Origin: a virus
Reading direction: 5' to 3' (one strand)
IMG/VR virus record: IMGVR_UViG_3300019487_000061
Coordinates: 1 to 36,757 of that record
Length of the DNA: 36,757 nucleotides
Shown here: piece after piece, positions 9,301 through 17,696 of the stretch
Layout of the letters: every line of letters begins with the position of its first letter
Position numbering within the stretch: the stretch's first letter is position 1
Program-made: the position numbers and the translations under genes
The notes under the pieces: generated by a model
Database searches by the model: none
Seen by the model: only the letters and a program-made list of their open reading frames with translations
What the model was told of the DNA's origin: nothing

Positions 9301-11918
9301 ACGCGGCTCCGAATGCGGACCCCGGGGTTGGCAAGGCCGGTCAGGTCGAAGACCTCGTCGACCAGAATCTGCGTCACGGAGGTCGGAGTGCCTGCGAAGC
9401 CGAGCGCCCGGCCACGGCCCTTCCCGACCGCGATCGTGTCCGACGATACCTCGATCAGGTCGCCCCGGATGCAGAGGAGCCAGTCCCACGGCACTTCGAT
9501 CTCGTGAATGGCCCGCCGGACCTTCTGGGCGAAGAGGTGGCGCCCGTTGCGGTGGATCTCGGTCGCCCGCTGCGTGTACGGGAAGGAGCGCCGCTCGATC
9601 ACCTGGGCCGCGGTCGTGGCGAAGCTCCCCGTGCTCGAGTGGGAGGCCGGCAGCGTCACGTCCACGTCGATCACGGAGAGGGCAGGCCCGCCCGTGTTCT
9701 CGTAGATGAGAAAGAACCGCTGCCCGCTGTAGAGGGCGGGGAGCGTGATCCCGATCCATCCCTCCTCCGGGAAGGCCGCCCACGTGCCCGATCGCGTGAG
9801 GATCGCGCGGTTGCCGGTGCGGGTGACCGTGATCCCAACGCCGGCCTCGCTCGCCGTCGCCTTGGCGAAGGTGTCGTTGTAGATCACGCGCTCGTCGCGC
9901 TTGCTGTCCTTCGCCGCGTTCAAGAACACGCAACGCCAGGCGTCGGGGATGTCTGGCCATGCGAAGGTCGATCGCACGCTGATCACGTCGGCATCTGAGA
10001 AGGGGATCGGCGTTGCGAGCACCTTCCGGTCGATCACCGGGCGATACTTCCCTTCGACGAAGTCGAGCTGCGCACGCGCCGAGCTGCAGATGTCGTGCGC
10101 GACGTCGAGGATGCTCTTCCCGTCGATGTCCTGCACACCGTCGACCCGGTGGCGCGCCTCGAGCGTGCCGTCGAGCCCAGGGACGTTCACGGCACAGTAG
10201 TCGAAGTAGTCCTGCCAGGCGGCGAAGTCCATCATCGAGTCGGGGATCTTGCGCGCGCCGGGGAGCGCGCCCGTCATGACGTCGACGGCGCAGGCCGCGG
10301 GGTTCGACGTGACCTGCGTGGCTCCGCGTGCGCCACCCACGAGGATCGGTCGCTTCTTCCTGACGAGGCCGCTGATCCGGTCCGACTGGTCGCTCCCGAT
10401 CGCATCGCCCGAGAGCGTGATGTCGAGGAAGGTGCCGTTGCCGACGAGGTTCTTGATGGCAGGCTCGTTGCGAAGTCCGGTGAGCAGGATCCAGCGCACG
10501 TCGGTCAGGAGAAAGCTCGTATCGCTCCCCGCGCCGCCGCGGATGTCGCCGTATTGGTGAGCGTCCATGTCGGGCGCGCGACCGATGCGGAGACGCACCT
10601 CGTAGGTGCCCCGCGGAACGTCCTTGGCGATGGACACGAACGTCTGCTTGTCGGTCCCGCCGACGTGCTTGACGTCGATGTCCTTGCCCTTGGCGGCCTT
10701 CTTCTCGGCCTTCTTGGCCTTCTTCTTGGCCTTCTGGAGGGCCTTCCCCGTGAGGCCGTCGAAGCTCTCGATCGCGGCCGTGCGCGACTCGGTCGCGATG
10801 CGCACGCGGTTCGTCGCGAGCTGGCGGACCGTGACGCCGTTGCCGCCCGTGTAGGTGGCCCCCGCCGCGAGTCCGGTCCACGTCTGCGCACCGACGGGCG
10901 AATACTCGATGTAGAGCTCGAAGGCATGGCCGCGCGTGCTGAGGCCGCCCGACCCGGAGTGCCCGCGCTGGAGACCACGCGGGAGCTCGAGATCGAGCAC
11001 GATCCGGTCGGCCGGGTTCGAGAGCGCCCAGGCGAAGTATTCGACCGGCGGAGAGAACACGTCCTCGAGCAGGATCCCGGGCCGCACCTGCTCGACCACC
11101 GGGAAGTCCACGGTCGAGACGTTCGTGTGGACGACGACCCTCGGATTCAGGCGCTCGAGGGGCGTGTTCCCCATCCGAAGCTGCACCACCTCGCAGTCTC
11201 CGGGGCCCGCCTGCAAGAGCAGACGCTGCGAAGGCTTCTGCCCGTGAAAGCTCTGGAGGGGGATGGCGACGAGCGGGAGGAAGAATCGGCACTCCCCGAA
11301 CACGTCCCAGACCTGCGCGTCTTGGTGGATCCTATTTCCAATGCCGAGCGCCGTCGGACTCGCTTGGCGCGTCGACACGGGGTCGATCGTCCCCTGGTCG
11401 GGCTGGCCGACGATCGCGTTCACCGCGAGCGCGAGCCCGTAGTAGACGCCCGCCGTGAGGAGTGCGCCGCCCGTGAGCGCGATCGCCGTTCCGAGCAGAG
11501 ACAAGCCGACGCCGGGGACGATCGCGAGGCCACCCACGAAGGCGCCGATGCCTGTGGCGACGAGGAGCTCACCGACCAGGCTCGCGAAGAGCACGAAGAG
11601 TGAGAACGGCTCCGCCGGGATCGCGTAGGCGCGCATCCGGTCGCCGGCCTGAAGCACCGTGCTCTCGTAGAGCTCGGCCGGGACCTCCTCGCCGTTCACG
11701 ATCACGAGGAGGCGGGCGCCTTCCTCGACCGTGGACATCCCGGCCTCTTCGAGAGTGCGCGCGACCGACCAGCCGGCCGGCGGCGCCCCCTCGATCCGCA
11801 CGCGACGCTTGAAGGGATGCGGGAGGCCGAGGAACGAGGCCCGCCCCGCGGCGATCAGCTCGGCGCGGGTTCGAGGCTGCGGTCCCTCGCCGTTAGGAAG
11901 AGCGAGCGCGGCTGACAT
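6369..11918 (-). CDS. Giant tail-tip protein, lambda J-like host-specificity hub with gpI-like N-terminus
   Basis: An 1849-residue protein starting at ATG 11918. Residues about 35-105 read as a beta-grasp region (LLVIVNGEEVPAELY). Residues about 107-175 are a hydrophobic Gly-rich segment (LVATGIGAFVGGLAIVPG) like the one in lambda tail protein I. The rest resembles host-specificity J proteins: tail-hub beta domains, a long middle and fibronectin-like segments (residues about 1370-1480, FDAPGRVTVSANAK-type strands). Known J proteins form the distal hub and contact the receptor. Near residue 400 there is a Lys/Ala-rich run. It follows the NlpC/P60 gene, as in lambda K-I-J order, with a 26-base overlap. 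The I-like and J-like parts being one chain is the main departure from lambda. Confidence 0.85.
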   Translation of the reverse strand: MSAALALPNGEGPQPRTRAELIAAGRASFLGLPHPFKRRVRIEGAPPAGWSVARTLEEAGMSTVEEGARLLVIVNGEEVPAELYESTVLQAGDRMRAYAIPAEPFSLFVLFASLVGELLVATGIGAFVGGLAIVPGVGLSLLGTAIALTGGALLTAGVYYGLALAVNAIVGQPDQGTIDPVSTRQASPTALGIGNRIHQDAQVWDVFGECRFFLPLVAIPLQSFHGQKPSQRLLLQAGPGDCEVVQLRMGNTPLERLNPRVVVHTNVSTVDFPVVEQVRPGILLEDVFSPPVEYFAWALSNPADRIVLDLELPRGLQRGHSGSGGLSTRGHAFELYIEYSPVGAQTWTGLAAGATYTGGNGVTVRQLATNRVRIATESRTAAIESFDGLTGKALQKAKKKAKKAEKKAAKGKDIDVKHVGGTDKQTFVSIAKDVPRGTYEVRLRIGRAPDMDAHQYGDIRGGAGSDTSFLLTDVRWILLTGLRNEPAIKNLVGNGTFLDITLSGDAIGSDQSDRISGLVRKKRPILVGGARGATQVTSNPAACAVDVMTGALPGARKIPDSMMDFAAWQDYFDYCAVNVPGLDGTLEARHRVDGVQDIDGKSILDVAHDICSSARAQLDFVEGKYRPVIDRKVLATPIPFSDADVISVRSTFAWPDIPDAWRCVFLNAAKDSKRDERVIYNDTFAKATASEAGVGITVTRTGNRAILTRSGTWAAFPEEGWIGITLPALYSGQRFFLIYENTGGPALSVIDVDVTLPASHSSTGSFATTAAQVIERRSFPYTQRATEIHRNGRHLFAQKVRRAIHEIEVPWDWLLCIRGDLIEVSSDTIAVGKGRGRALGFAGTPTSVTQILVDEVFDLTGLANPGVRIRSRVGPSVVVTQRQVDVGATNTLRGSTGNPLWVVLQAPIDTTAGGINMKFGSEAGSLVTFGEIGAIALEAIVNKISKGQGLAGVLHAHDHASFIYDDVDVKPVPIHKSAITSRENLYENMPPPAPLIPLREVIVATHLCQINAGAVGGGSAQVFSRQDGGSYIEDGFLVGMRADPAGFGTPANNAPSLAVAAVAAGQLTLTNPTAGAGVETGNGDERVVAGRRSAIGTIHVDAASTGLAGITVDLSAPGNDVYLDGPPGQNLFANFRGAGFVQLGLGFRYENQGVFPVTGKPSNDRLQVTNAAAVAEPANGGQVALQTQFFGSGLGFDPAFFVGASVRPVGFQTAGLADAHFMVRALSSSVVFVDDPAIALRFENNSGGQQLRMVEARVTYELRYGKSGELEQYAIVRPTPGTLPGLPTDEYEAEFMPVDEGTGLPLQSEWTNLGRVSAASARFEVGPLEADQDFMIRLFAWHRRNALRSAMTAIAGSGLRGRPDAPGRVTVSANAKATVEGAVTVVRIAWLPADSNLISPAVVRYQVEGSEPVDTIIPPGQNFLDVYPAPFGVWDVEVRQVGEDGRLGEIEFATFDYSPLANFAQILPAPIQLVDESGTSVAEWRTADMRSRGAEPNLSIGAGFAEDPGDIVRADSELDPAVRGFEWEAFDPDTGTFLRRWPEQVSRTLLYTADAQWSDQQAVFDRALIGKIGLRYRMISRAGQPSAWQSRIFIHENEPGIPGGVLQDHVAGDPFEGQVANVVVFDGSGSDVDTWVTVISKVVEVNGQAGGVPSLVAYGGIFGALVEEGGNQFGFGGVPIAQPIKIEYRIVVNPATDNITVVQPGKVDITANGYFVSGYGGNYDLRTAGSYLYALQLRWVREGYNEGTAKTGVQLGSQRYIEGQGTRWTKFLRDGDEVQVQDLHPTNWYAVDQVVSDTLALLETNPGAGGGTFLAYRSRGDVTEMQEPNLRLLVKNAFITVREDALSGT

Positions 11919-12315
11919 ACCGATAGTAGCCTTCGAGGTTCTGCGCCCAGAGCCACATCCGAAGTCGGTACGGGTGAGAGCCGTGGCTCTTCGTCGTGAT
12001 GAGCCCCCACGCGGGGTCGATCACGACGCCCACGTGCCAGCCTCCGTCCACGCTGTAGAGGGCCACGTCGAAGCGCTCGGGGGTCTCGACCTTCGACCAG
12101 GACCCGGACGCGAGCTCGTCGGCGACGATCGCCTCCGTTCGCGGCTGCCCTTCCTCGAGCCAGCGCGCGTCCTCGACGCGGTCGAGCTCGTTGTAGAGCC
12201 ACGGCACCTCGAGCCCCGCCTGCTCCCTGAGCACACGCCCGACGAGGCGCCCGCAGTTCGCCTCCGCGTAGGGGATCTTGAGATACGACCGGAGCCAGTC
12301 GGGCGCGGCGTTCAC
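11893..12315 (-). CDS. NlpC/P60-like tail peptidoglycan hydrolase
   Basis: A 140-residue protein starting with GTG at 12315, which overlaps the upstream stop as GTGA. The N-terminal YAEANCGRLVGRVLRE holds the catalytic Cys in the position seen in NlpC/P60 enzymes (usually DCxxLV, here NCGRLV). A WHVGVVID segment near residue 93 supplies the expected catalytic His. Members of this family cut peptide bonds in peptidoglycan stems; in phages they act at the tail tip during DNA entry, like the lambda K gene product. Gene order (DUF1833-like, NlpC, J-like) matches many siphoviruses. The domain is short, with no separate Mov34-type domain. Confidence 0.8.
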   Translation of the reverse strand: MNAAPDWLRSYLKIPYAEANCGRLVGRVLREQAGLEVPWLYNELDRVEDARWLEEGQPRTEAIVADELASGSWSKVETPERFDVALYSVDGGWHVGVVIDPAWGLITTKSHGSHPYRLRMWLWAQNLEGYYRYVSRARSS

Positions 12316-12794
12316 TGAAGCGCCATGTAGCCGAACCCGCGCGAGTAGCGGATGGCCGGGTACGGAGCCGTCCCGTGGTCGTCGTGGAGGTGCACGTCGC
12401 CGAGCGCCACGGGCTCGTCGAGCTTCACGTTGCGGAGCTCGCCCTCGACGGAGAACCCGATCTGATCGGGATCCGAGAGCCGCGCGAACGAGAGCTTGAT
12501 GTGCGCGTGATTCGTGAGCTTCACGAGCTCGTTTCGAATCGTGAGATCCACGTCATCGAAGACGACGTGAAAGATCGGAACCTCGGTCTCCTCCTCGTGC
12601 GGGAGCTCGAAGTGGAAGCTCGAGCGCGTGTAGGTCTGGCCGTTCGAGACCTCGTCCTGGTCGGACACGACGAGATGCAGATCGCCCGCGTGGATACCAT
12701 CGTCCCACGTGATGTCGGCGAGCGTGAGAAGACCCGTCGACGTCGAGGGCTGAAGGATCGCGTCCTTGAGCCAGTCGGGAATGTTGCGCGGCAT
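12312..12794 (-). CDS. DUF1833-type minor tail protein
   Basis: A 160-residue protein starting at ATG 12794. It resembles the phage DUF1833 family: an early LxxITWDDGIHAGDLHLV segment, then FHFELPHEEETEVPIFHVVF and a beta-rich middle. In siphoviruses this gene usually lies between the tape-measure/minor tail genes and the NlpC/P60 gene, as it does here. It is thought to be part of the tail-tip complex, analogous in position to lambda L. I see no catalytic motif. The end overlaps the next gene by four bases. Confidence 0.7.
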   Translation of the reverse strand: MPRNIPDWLKDAILQPSTSTGLLTLADITWDDGIHAGDLHLVVSDQDEVSNGQTYTRSSFHFELPHEEETEVPIFHVVFDDVDLTIRNELVKLTNHAHIKLSFARLSDPDQIGFSVEGELRNVKLDEPVALGDVHLHDDHGTAPYPAIRYSRGFGYMALQ

Positions 12795-12803
12795 GGCCTC
12801 TTC

Positions 12804-13199
12804 CTACGTGGGCAGATCCGGCAAGAGCCAGAGCTGTGCGGTCACGAGGCGATTCACCGGCGAGCCTTGCCAGAGATCGTCCTCGGGATCGGTGTTGAAC
12901 TGCCAAACGCGATTCGCGCCCACGCCCCCAGGCGGCGGCGTCCCGAGCGGGTGATTGAGACCCTGGAACGGAGCCTCGCCGGAGCTGATCGAGTCCCGAT
13001 ACCAGACGTCGAAGATCGCGACCTCGGCGTCGGTCATGACCCACGCGACGTCCCAGAGCTCCTGATACTTCTTTCCGATGAGCCTCGCGCGCATGCGACC
13101 GGAAGCGGTCCGCGTGCGCACCACGTTCTCCGGGCGGCGCCGGCGGTGCCGGTCGGCCGAGAAGAGCTGCGGGAGCGACGCATTCCACACGACCGCCAT
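12804..13199 (-). CDS. Minor tail protein (distal tail type by position)
   Basis: A 131-residue protein with ATG at 13199, three bases after the tape-measure stop. It contains ENVVRTRTASGRMRARLIGK, then a region of aromatic and acidic residues (VAIFDVWYRDSISSGEAPFQ) and ends with LVTAQLWLLPDLPT. Size, position immediately after the tape measure and the beta-rich pattern fit the lambda M / distal tail group of minor tail proteins, which link the tail tube to the tip. The assignment is from context plus general character; no decisive motif is visible. Confidence 0.6.
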   Translation of the reverse strand: MAVVWNASLPQLFSADRHRRRRPENVVRTRTASGRMRARLIGKKYQELWDVAWVMTDAEVAIFDVWYRDSISSGEAPFQGLNHPLGTPPPGGVGANRVWQFNTDPEDDLWQGSPVNRLVTAQLWLLPDLPT

Positions 13200-13202
13200 C
13201 GC

Positions 13203-16200
13203 CTACGGGCTCCGCACCTGGCGACGGATCGCGCCGCCGGTGACGCTCTGGAGCGCCTTGAAGCCCGGGCCCCGACGGAAGGCATCGTCGGCCTGTCCCT
13301 GCGAGACGGCAATGTTCACGTCCCAGCGCCGCCCGTTCTCGGACACCTCGATCGTGCGCCCCGACTCCTCGAGCGGCTCGCCGCCCTCGTTCACGATCTG
13401 GACGTTGACCTGGATCGGGCCGGCGGCACCTCCACCTCCGAGCGCGCCCATCGCATCGACGAACGCCATCTTGAGAGCCCCGCGCGTCTCGGACGTGCCG
13501 AGCGGGAGAAGGAGCTCGTCGCGCGTCGTCATGACCATCGTGCGACCGCGCGACATGCCACCCGAGTCGGCGATCTGGAAGTCGCCGCGCGTCGAGGCAT
13601 CGATGCCGGTCCCGATCGCGCCACCCGCCGCGGCGCCACCGGCGCCGCCCACGGCTCCGCCGACGAGCTGGAGCACGAAGCCGAGCCAGTCGAAGCCGCC
13701 GCCTCCGCCGCCTCCGCCACCGCCCAGGCCCGCAAGCGCGGTGAAGAGCTGGCCGATCGCGCCGACGATGCCCTCGCCGAGCGCGCCGAGCGCTTGAAGC
13801 AGCGTCACGTTCCCCTGCTCCTGCCCGGTGAATATGCCCTTCAGCCACTCGACGCTCTCGTCGAGCCGCGTGTTCGTCTCCGCCGTCTGCTGCTCGGCCG
13901 CGGCCTGGCCGTCCTCGCTCGAACCGAGGAGCGCCTCGAAGAACTCCGGGATGGCCGAGCCCGCCTCTTCGGCGCCACCGGGCCCAGCGATCCCGAGGAC
14001 GTCCGCGGCCACGCTCTTGCCGGTGATCGCCGCGACCAGGTCCCGTTTCATCGCCTCGATGGCCTCGACGATCGCCTGGTCGCCGGGCGGGATGCCGCGG
14101 ATCTCGCTCTCCGCCCCTTCGAGGATCACGCCGAGCGGGCCGCCGATGCCCGGGAGGCCCTTCAGGAGGCCGCCGAGCCCGCCCACCGCGTCCGCGAGCG
14201 GCTCGCGGATCGCTTCCTGGATGAACGAGCGCTGGATCTCGCGGACGACGTCGAGCGCCGTCGCGCGCAGCGTCTCGAGCGCGTTGATCGGGTCCTGAAT
14301 CGAGGTGGTCAGGCCCTCGAGCAGGTTCGAGCCGATGGAGCGGCCCACCTCGAGCAGGCGCTCCATCTCCGCGCGCGCCTCGGTCATGACGCCCGTGACC
14401 TGCTCGGCGTAGAGTGCGAGGGCCACGAGCGCGTCTTCCTGCGCGAGCTTCTCGTGCTGCACGAGGGTCACGAGCAGCGAGCGGAACTTGACCACCTCGC
14501 CGAGCTGGCTCACCTCGCCCGCGGTTGCGTCGCGGAGCTCCGCCTGCGCGATGCTCTGCGCGACGATCAGGTCGCGGACGCCAGACGCCGCCTCCTCGAG
14601 CTGCGTCTCGAAGCGGAGCGCCTCGGCGGCCTGCGCGGCGTTGAATGTTGACGTGGCCTCCGCGCGCGCGGCGGTTCGCTGCGCGGGAAGCGGGATCTTC
14701 TCGGCGTCGCGCAGCGCGTTCGCGTAGTCGAAGGCGAGCGCGATTAACGTCTGCTGGTGCGCGATCTCAAGCTCGGACAGGCCTGCGCGCCGGTGCTGCG
14801 CCTCGGTGGCGACAGCCGAGAGCTCTTGCTCGGACTCGATGCGGCGAGCGACGAAGGCGTCGAGCTCGCTCTGCGCGCGCTTCAGCTCCTCGGCATCGAA
14901 CATCGGCGGGAGCTTCTTGTTCGCGTTCGGGTCTGGCGTGGGCATCAGCGCCGGCTCGGGCGGGTGGCGAGGTGCCGCTGTGCGACCCTCTAGCGCCTGG
15001 ATGTCGCCGATCAGGCGCATGCGCTCCTGGAGCAGCCGGTTCACCTGGGCCTGCTCGGTGCTCTCGGGCTGCGTCTGCGCCGGGCCGAAGGCGCCGAGCG
15101 GGACCGGCACCACGTCGCCGGGCGTCGGCCCGCGGGCGGGATCCATGCCGCGGCGCGCGAGCTCCTGCTCGATCTCGATCAGCTGCGTGCGCTTGCGCGC
15201 GGTCTCGGCCTGGTTGGCCAGCGCCGCGAGCCCCTCAGCCTTGTCGAGCGCGGCATTGATCGCAGCAGCGAGCGCGCCGAAGCCTGCGATCACCGAGGCG
15301 CCCGCGAGCGCGACCAGGCCACCGCGCGCAGCGATGGCAGCGATGCCGAGCCCCGTGACACTCGTGGTGATCAGCGCGAGCGGCGCGGCGAGCGCGCCGA
15401 ACTGCGCCACCTGGAGCGCGATGCCACCCACAGCCGCTACACCGGCGGCAGCGGGCTGCGGGAGCCCGCCCAGCGCCTCGGCCACGGCATCGATCGCCGA
15501 CGCGAGCCCGTTCACGAGCGCGATCTGCGCGGGCGCGGCCACGTCGCCGAGCTTCGTGCGCGCGTTCTCGAGCTCGACGTTCGCCTGCTTCAGCTGGTGC
15601 GGGACGCGCTCGAAGAGCTTGCCGGCCGCCTGTTCCGTCGCGCCCGCAGCGGCGCCCACAGCCTCGATGATGCGGATGGACTCGCCGCCCTCGTCGCTGA
15701 TCAGCGCGAACGCGCCCGCAAGCGACGTCCCGAAGAGCCGCGAGAGCACCTGCGTATCGGTCCCGATCTCCTGGCGGATCTGCTTGAGCAGCGCCGGAAT
15801 CCCCTGCTGGCTGAGGGTCTGCTGAAGTCGCGCCCAGTCCACTTCGAGGGCCTGCGCGGTCTTCCTCGCCTCCTCGCCAGGCTGATGGATCGCGAGCAGC
15901 AGGTCGCGTACCTCGGTCCCGGCGCCGCGTGCGCTCATGCCCTGCTTGGTGAGCGCCGCGACCGCTCCGGCGACGTCGCCGAGCGACACCTCGAGCTCGG
16001 CAGCGATGGGCAGGATCGGGCCGAGCGCGGTCATGAACTCCCGCGCGTTGGCGTCGCCCTCCTGAGCGGCCTTCGTGAAGATGTCGACGGCGTGCGCGGC
16101 GGAGAGGTTCGCGGGCCCGTAGGCGGCGCTGGCGGAGGCGGCCGCGTCGATCACCGACGCGAGGTCCCCCATCCCGATCGCGGTCGCCTGGACCGATGCC

Positions 16201-17336
16201 CGGAGCAGCTCCAGCCCCTGCTGGCCCTCGATGCCCCGGGACCGGATGTCGAGTAGCCCTCGGGCCACCTCCTGCGGGCCCCGGCCCCCCTCGGCCGCGA
16301 GCTCCATCACCGCGGCGCGGAGGGCCTCGATCTCGCCCTCGGCTACGTCGGCCGTGGCGACCATGCGATCGAAGCTCTCCTCGAACTCCGCGAAGGATTC
16401 GACGCTCCCGGCGACGCTGAGGGCTGCCGCCCCCACGCCGGCGCCGGCCAGCAGCGCCGGACCGACGCGACCGAGGCTCGACCGCATCTGACGCGAGCCG
16501 GCCCGTCGCTGGCGGCTCACCTCCGCGGCCTCTGCGACCATGCGGTCGTCGGCCTCGCGCTGCTCGGGCGACCTGATCGCGGCGCCAGCGCTGGTGAAGC
16601 GCTGCTCGAGGTCGTCGAGTGCGCTGGCTCCGCGGGGCCCGAAGCCGCCCTGCGCGCGGATGGCGGCGATCTGCGCGAGCGCGCCGCTGGTCCGCGAAGC
16701 CTCGGCGGTCACCCCCGCGAGCGCCCGCTCGGCCACGCGCGATGCGGTCGCCTGCGCCGTGAGCTCGGCCGCGACGTGGGTAACGGCGCCCGAGAGGTTG
16801 GCCGCAGCGCCCACCTGCTTCGCGATTGCCGTCGTGGTGGCGTCGGTCGCGCCCTGCGCGCGCGTGGAGGCGGCCGCGAGCTCGTTGAGCCCGCCGGCCG
16901 CCGCGAGCGTGGCGACGGCTGCCGTGCCGCTCGGGAGCGTGGCGCGGGGCGCCTCCCGCACGGGCGCCGGGACCGCGCCGGCTGCGACGAGCGCCGCGCT
17001 CTCCGCCCCGAGCGCGATGCGCTGCTGCGCCGAGGTTCGCAGGCTCGCGGCGGCCGCACGCTCCGCCGCCGCGGTCCGATGTGTGGCGCCCTCGACCAGG
17101 ACCAGGACCTCGAGCAGCCGCTGCGCCTCGACGCGGGACGCCGCGATGGCTCGCGAGACGTCGCCGAGCTCGCCGACCGCGCGCCGGCCGAGCGCCCGCG
17201 TGAAGGCGCGGTCGAGCGCTTCGCCCGTCTCCTTCGCCTCGGTGCGGATCTGCCCGAGGAGGCGGTCGATCTCCTGCGTGTCCTGCTGGGCCTGCTCGGT
17301 CGGGAACCCGACCGCGATGCTGGTCTCGAACGCCAC
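13203..17336 (-). CDS. Tail tape measure protein
   Basis: A 1377-residue protein starting with GTG at 17336, directly after the tail chaperone region. The N-terminal 270 residues are Ala/Arg/Glu-rich helices. Residues about 300-530 carry the TP901-type tape measure core (SVESFAEFEESFDRMVATAD, then EGGRGPQEVARGLLDIRSRG). Hydrophobic Ala/Gly segments lie near residues 600-690. A long coiled-coil stretch follows and the C-terminus has a Gly10 run beside a hydrophobic segment (about residue 1205). Tape measure proteins set tail length and help form the DNA channel. By the usual ratio of about 1.5 angstroms per residue, a tail near 200 nm would be expected; this is a rule-of-thumb inference. Confidence 0.9.
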   Translation of the reverse strand: MAFETSIAVGFPTEQAQQDTQEIDRLLGQIRTEAKETGEALDRAFTRALGRRAVGELGDVSRAIAASRVEAQRLLEVLVLVEGATHRTAAAERAAAASLRTSAQQRIALGAESAALVAAGAVPAPVREAPRATLPSGTAAVATLAAAGGLNELAAASTRAQGATDATTTAIAKQVGAAANLSGAVTHVAAELTAQATASRVAERALAGVTAEASRTSGALAQIAAIRAQGGFGPRGASALDDLEQRFTSAGAAIRSPEQREADDRMVAEAAEVSRQRRAGSRQMRSSLGRVGPALLAGAGVGAAALSVAGSVESFAEFEESFDRMVATADVAEGEIEALRAAVMELAAEGGRGPQEVARGLLDIRSRGIEGQQGLELLRASVQATAIGMGDLASVIDAAASASAAYGPANLSAAHAVDIFTKAAQEGDANAREFMTALGPILPIAAELEVSLGDVAGAVAALTKQGMSARGAGTEVRDLLLAIHQPGEEARKTAQALEVDWARLQQTLSQQGIPALLKQIRQEIGTDTQVLSRLFGTSLAGAFALISDEGGESIRIIEAVGAAAGATEQAAGKLFERVPHQLKQANVELENARTKLGDVAAPAQIALVNGLASAIDAVAEALGGLPQPAAAGVAAVGGIALQVAQFGALAAPLALITTSVTGLGIAAIAARGGLVALAGASVIAGFGALAAAINAALDKAEGLAALANQAETARKRTQLIEIEQELARRGMDPARGPTPGDVVPVPLGAFGPAQTQPESTEQAQVNRLLQERMRLIGDIQALEGRTAAPRHPPEPALMPTPDPNANKKLPPMFDAEELKRAQSELDAFVARRIESEQELSAVATEAQHRRAGLSELEIAHQQTLIALAFDYANALRDAEKIPLPAQRTAARAEATSTFNAAQAAEALRFETQLEEAASGVRDLIVAQSIAQAELRDATAGEVSQLGEVVKFRSLLVTLVQHEKLAQEDALVALALYAEQVTGVMTEARAEMERLLEVGRSIGSNLLEGLTTSIQDPINALETLRATALDVVREIQRSFIQEAIREPLADAVGGLGGLLKGLPGIGGPLGVILEGAESEIRGIPPGDQAIVEAIEAMKRDLVAAITGKSVAADVLGIAGPGGAEEAGSAIPEFFEALLGSSEDGQAAAEQQTAETNTRLDESVEWLKGIFTGQEQGNVTLLQALGALGEGIVGAIGQLFTALAGLGGGGGGGGGGFDWLGFVLQLVGGAVGGAGGAAAGGAIGTGIDASTRGDFQIADSGGMSRGRTMVMTTRDELLLPLGTSETRGALKMAFVDAMGALGGGGAAGPIQVNVQIVNEGGEPLEESGRTIEVSENGRRWDVNIAVSQGQADDAFRRGPGFKALQSVTGGAIRRQVRSP

Positions 17337-17339
17337 CGG

Positions 17340-17696
17340 CTAGCCCTCACCCCGCGGCGAAGGCGGAGTCGCGCTCCGCAGGTTCGCCATGCGCCGCTCG
17401 ATGAAGACGGCGTCGAGGTTGCGCACGACGCGGAGCAGCCGGTTCACGAGCTCCGGGCTGTGGTCCCAGCGGTTAAGCCGCGCCCACGATTCGATCTCGC
17501 TGAACGGGATGCCGCCGCTCTCTGCTCGCACCGGCTGCAGCTCCTGGTAGGCCCTCAGGTACGGGAGCGCGCCCGATCGCAGGGTCGGCCGCTTCGCGAG
17601 CACCGGATGCCGCTGCCGCGAGTTGCGCTCCCACTCGATGAAGGCGCCGACCTCCCCGCCGTAGGCGAGCTCCCAGCGGAAAAGGTCGGTCAGGCT
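17340..17696 (-). CDS. C-terminal frameshift extension of the tail assembly chaperone (GT-like)
   Basis: An open frame of 118 codons in the -1 frame relative to the upstream chaperone. It begins around the A-run at 17699-17696 and ends just before the tape measure. It has no ATG, GTG or TTG until a GTG about 35 codons in, yet the sequence before that (TDLFRWELAYGGEVGAFIEW) looks like real protein. This is the classic siphovirus layout in which a fraction of ribosomes shift to make a longer chaperone that loads tail protein onto the tape measure. I infer expression as a fusion with the upstream ORF; coordinates mark the extension only. Confidence 0.65.
   Translation of the reverse strand, partial: SLTDLFRWELAYGGEVGAFIEWERNSRQRHPVLAKRPTLRSGALPYLRAYQELQPVRAESGGIPFSEIESWARLNRWDHSPELVNRLLRVVRNLDAVFIERRMANLRSATPPSPRGEG

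Noticed and set aside
7893-9998. 701-codon plus-strand frame antisense to the tail-tip gene
   Set aside because: Composition is that of a high-GC shadow (runs of Arg, Ala, Glu), no ribosome site or recognisable domain.
12375-14651. 758-codon plus-strand frame spanning several tail genes
   Set aside because: Crosses gene boundaries of four clear minus-strand genes and has no motif; a shadow frame.
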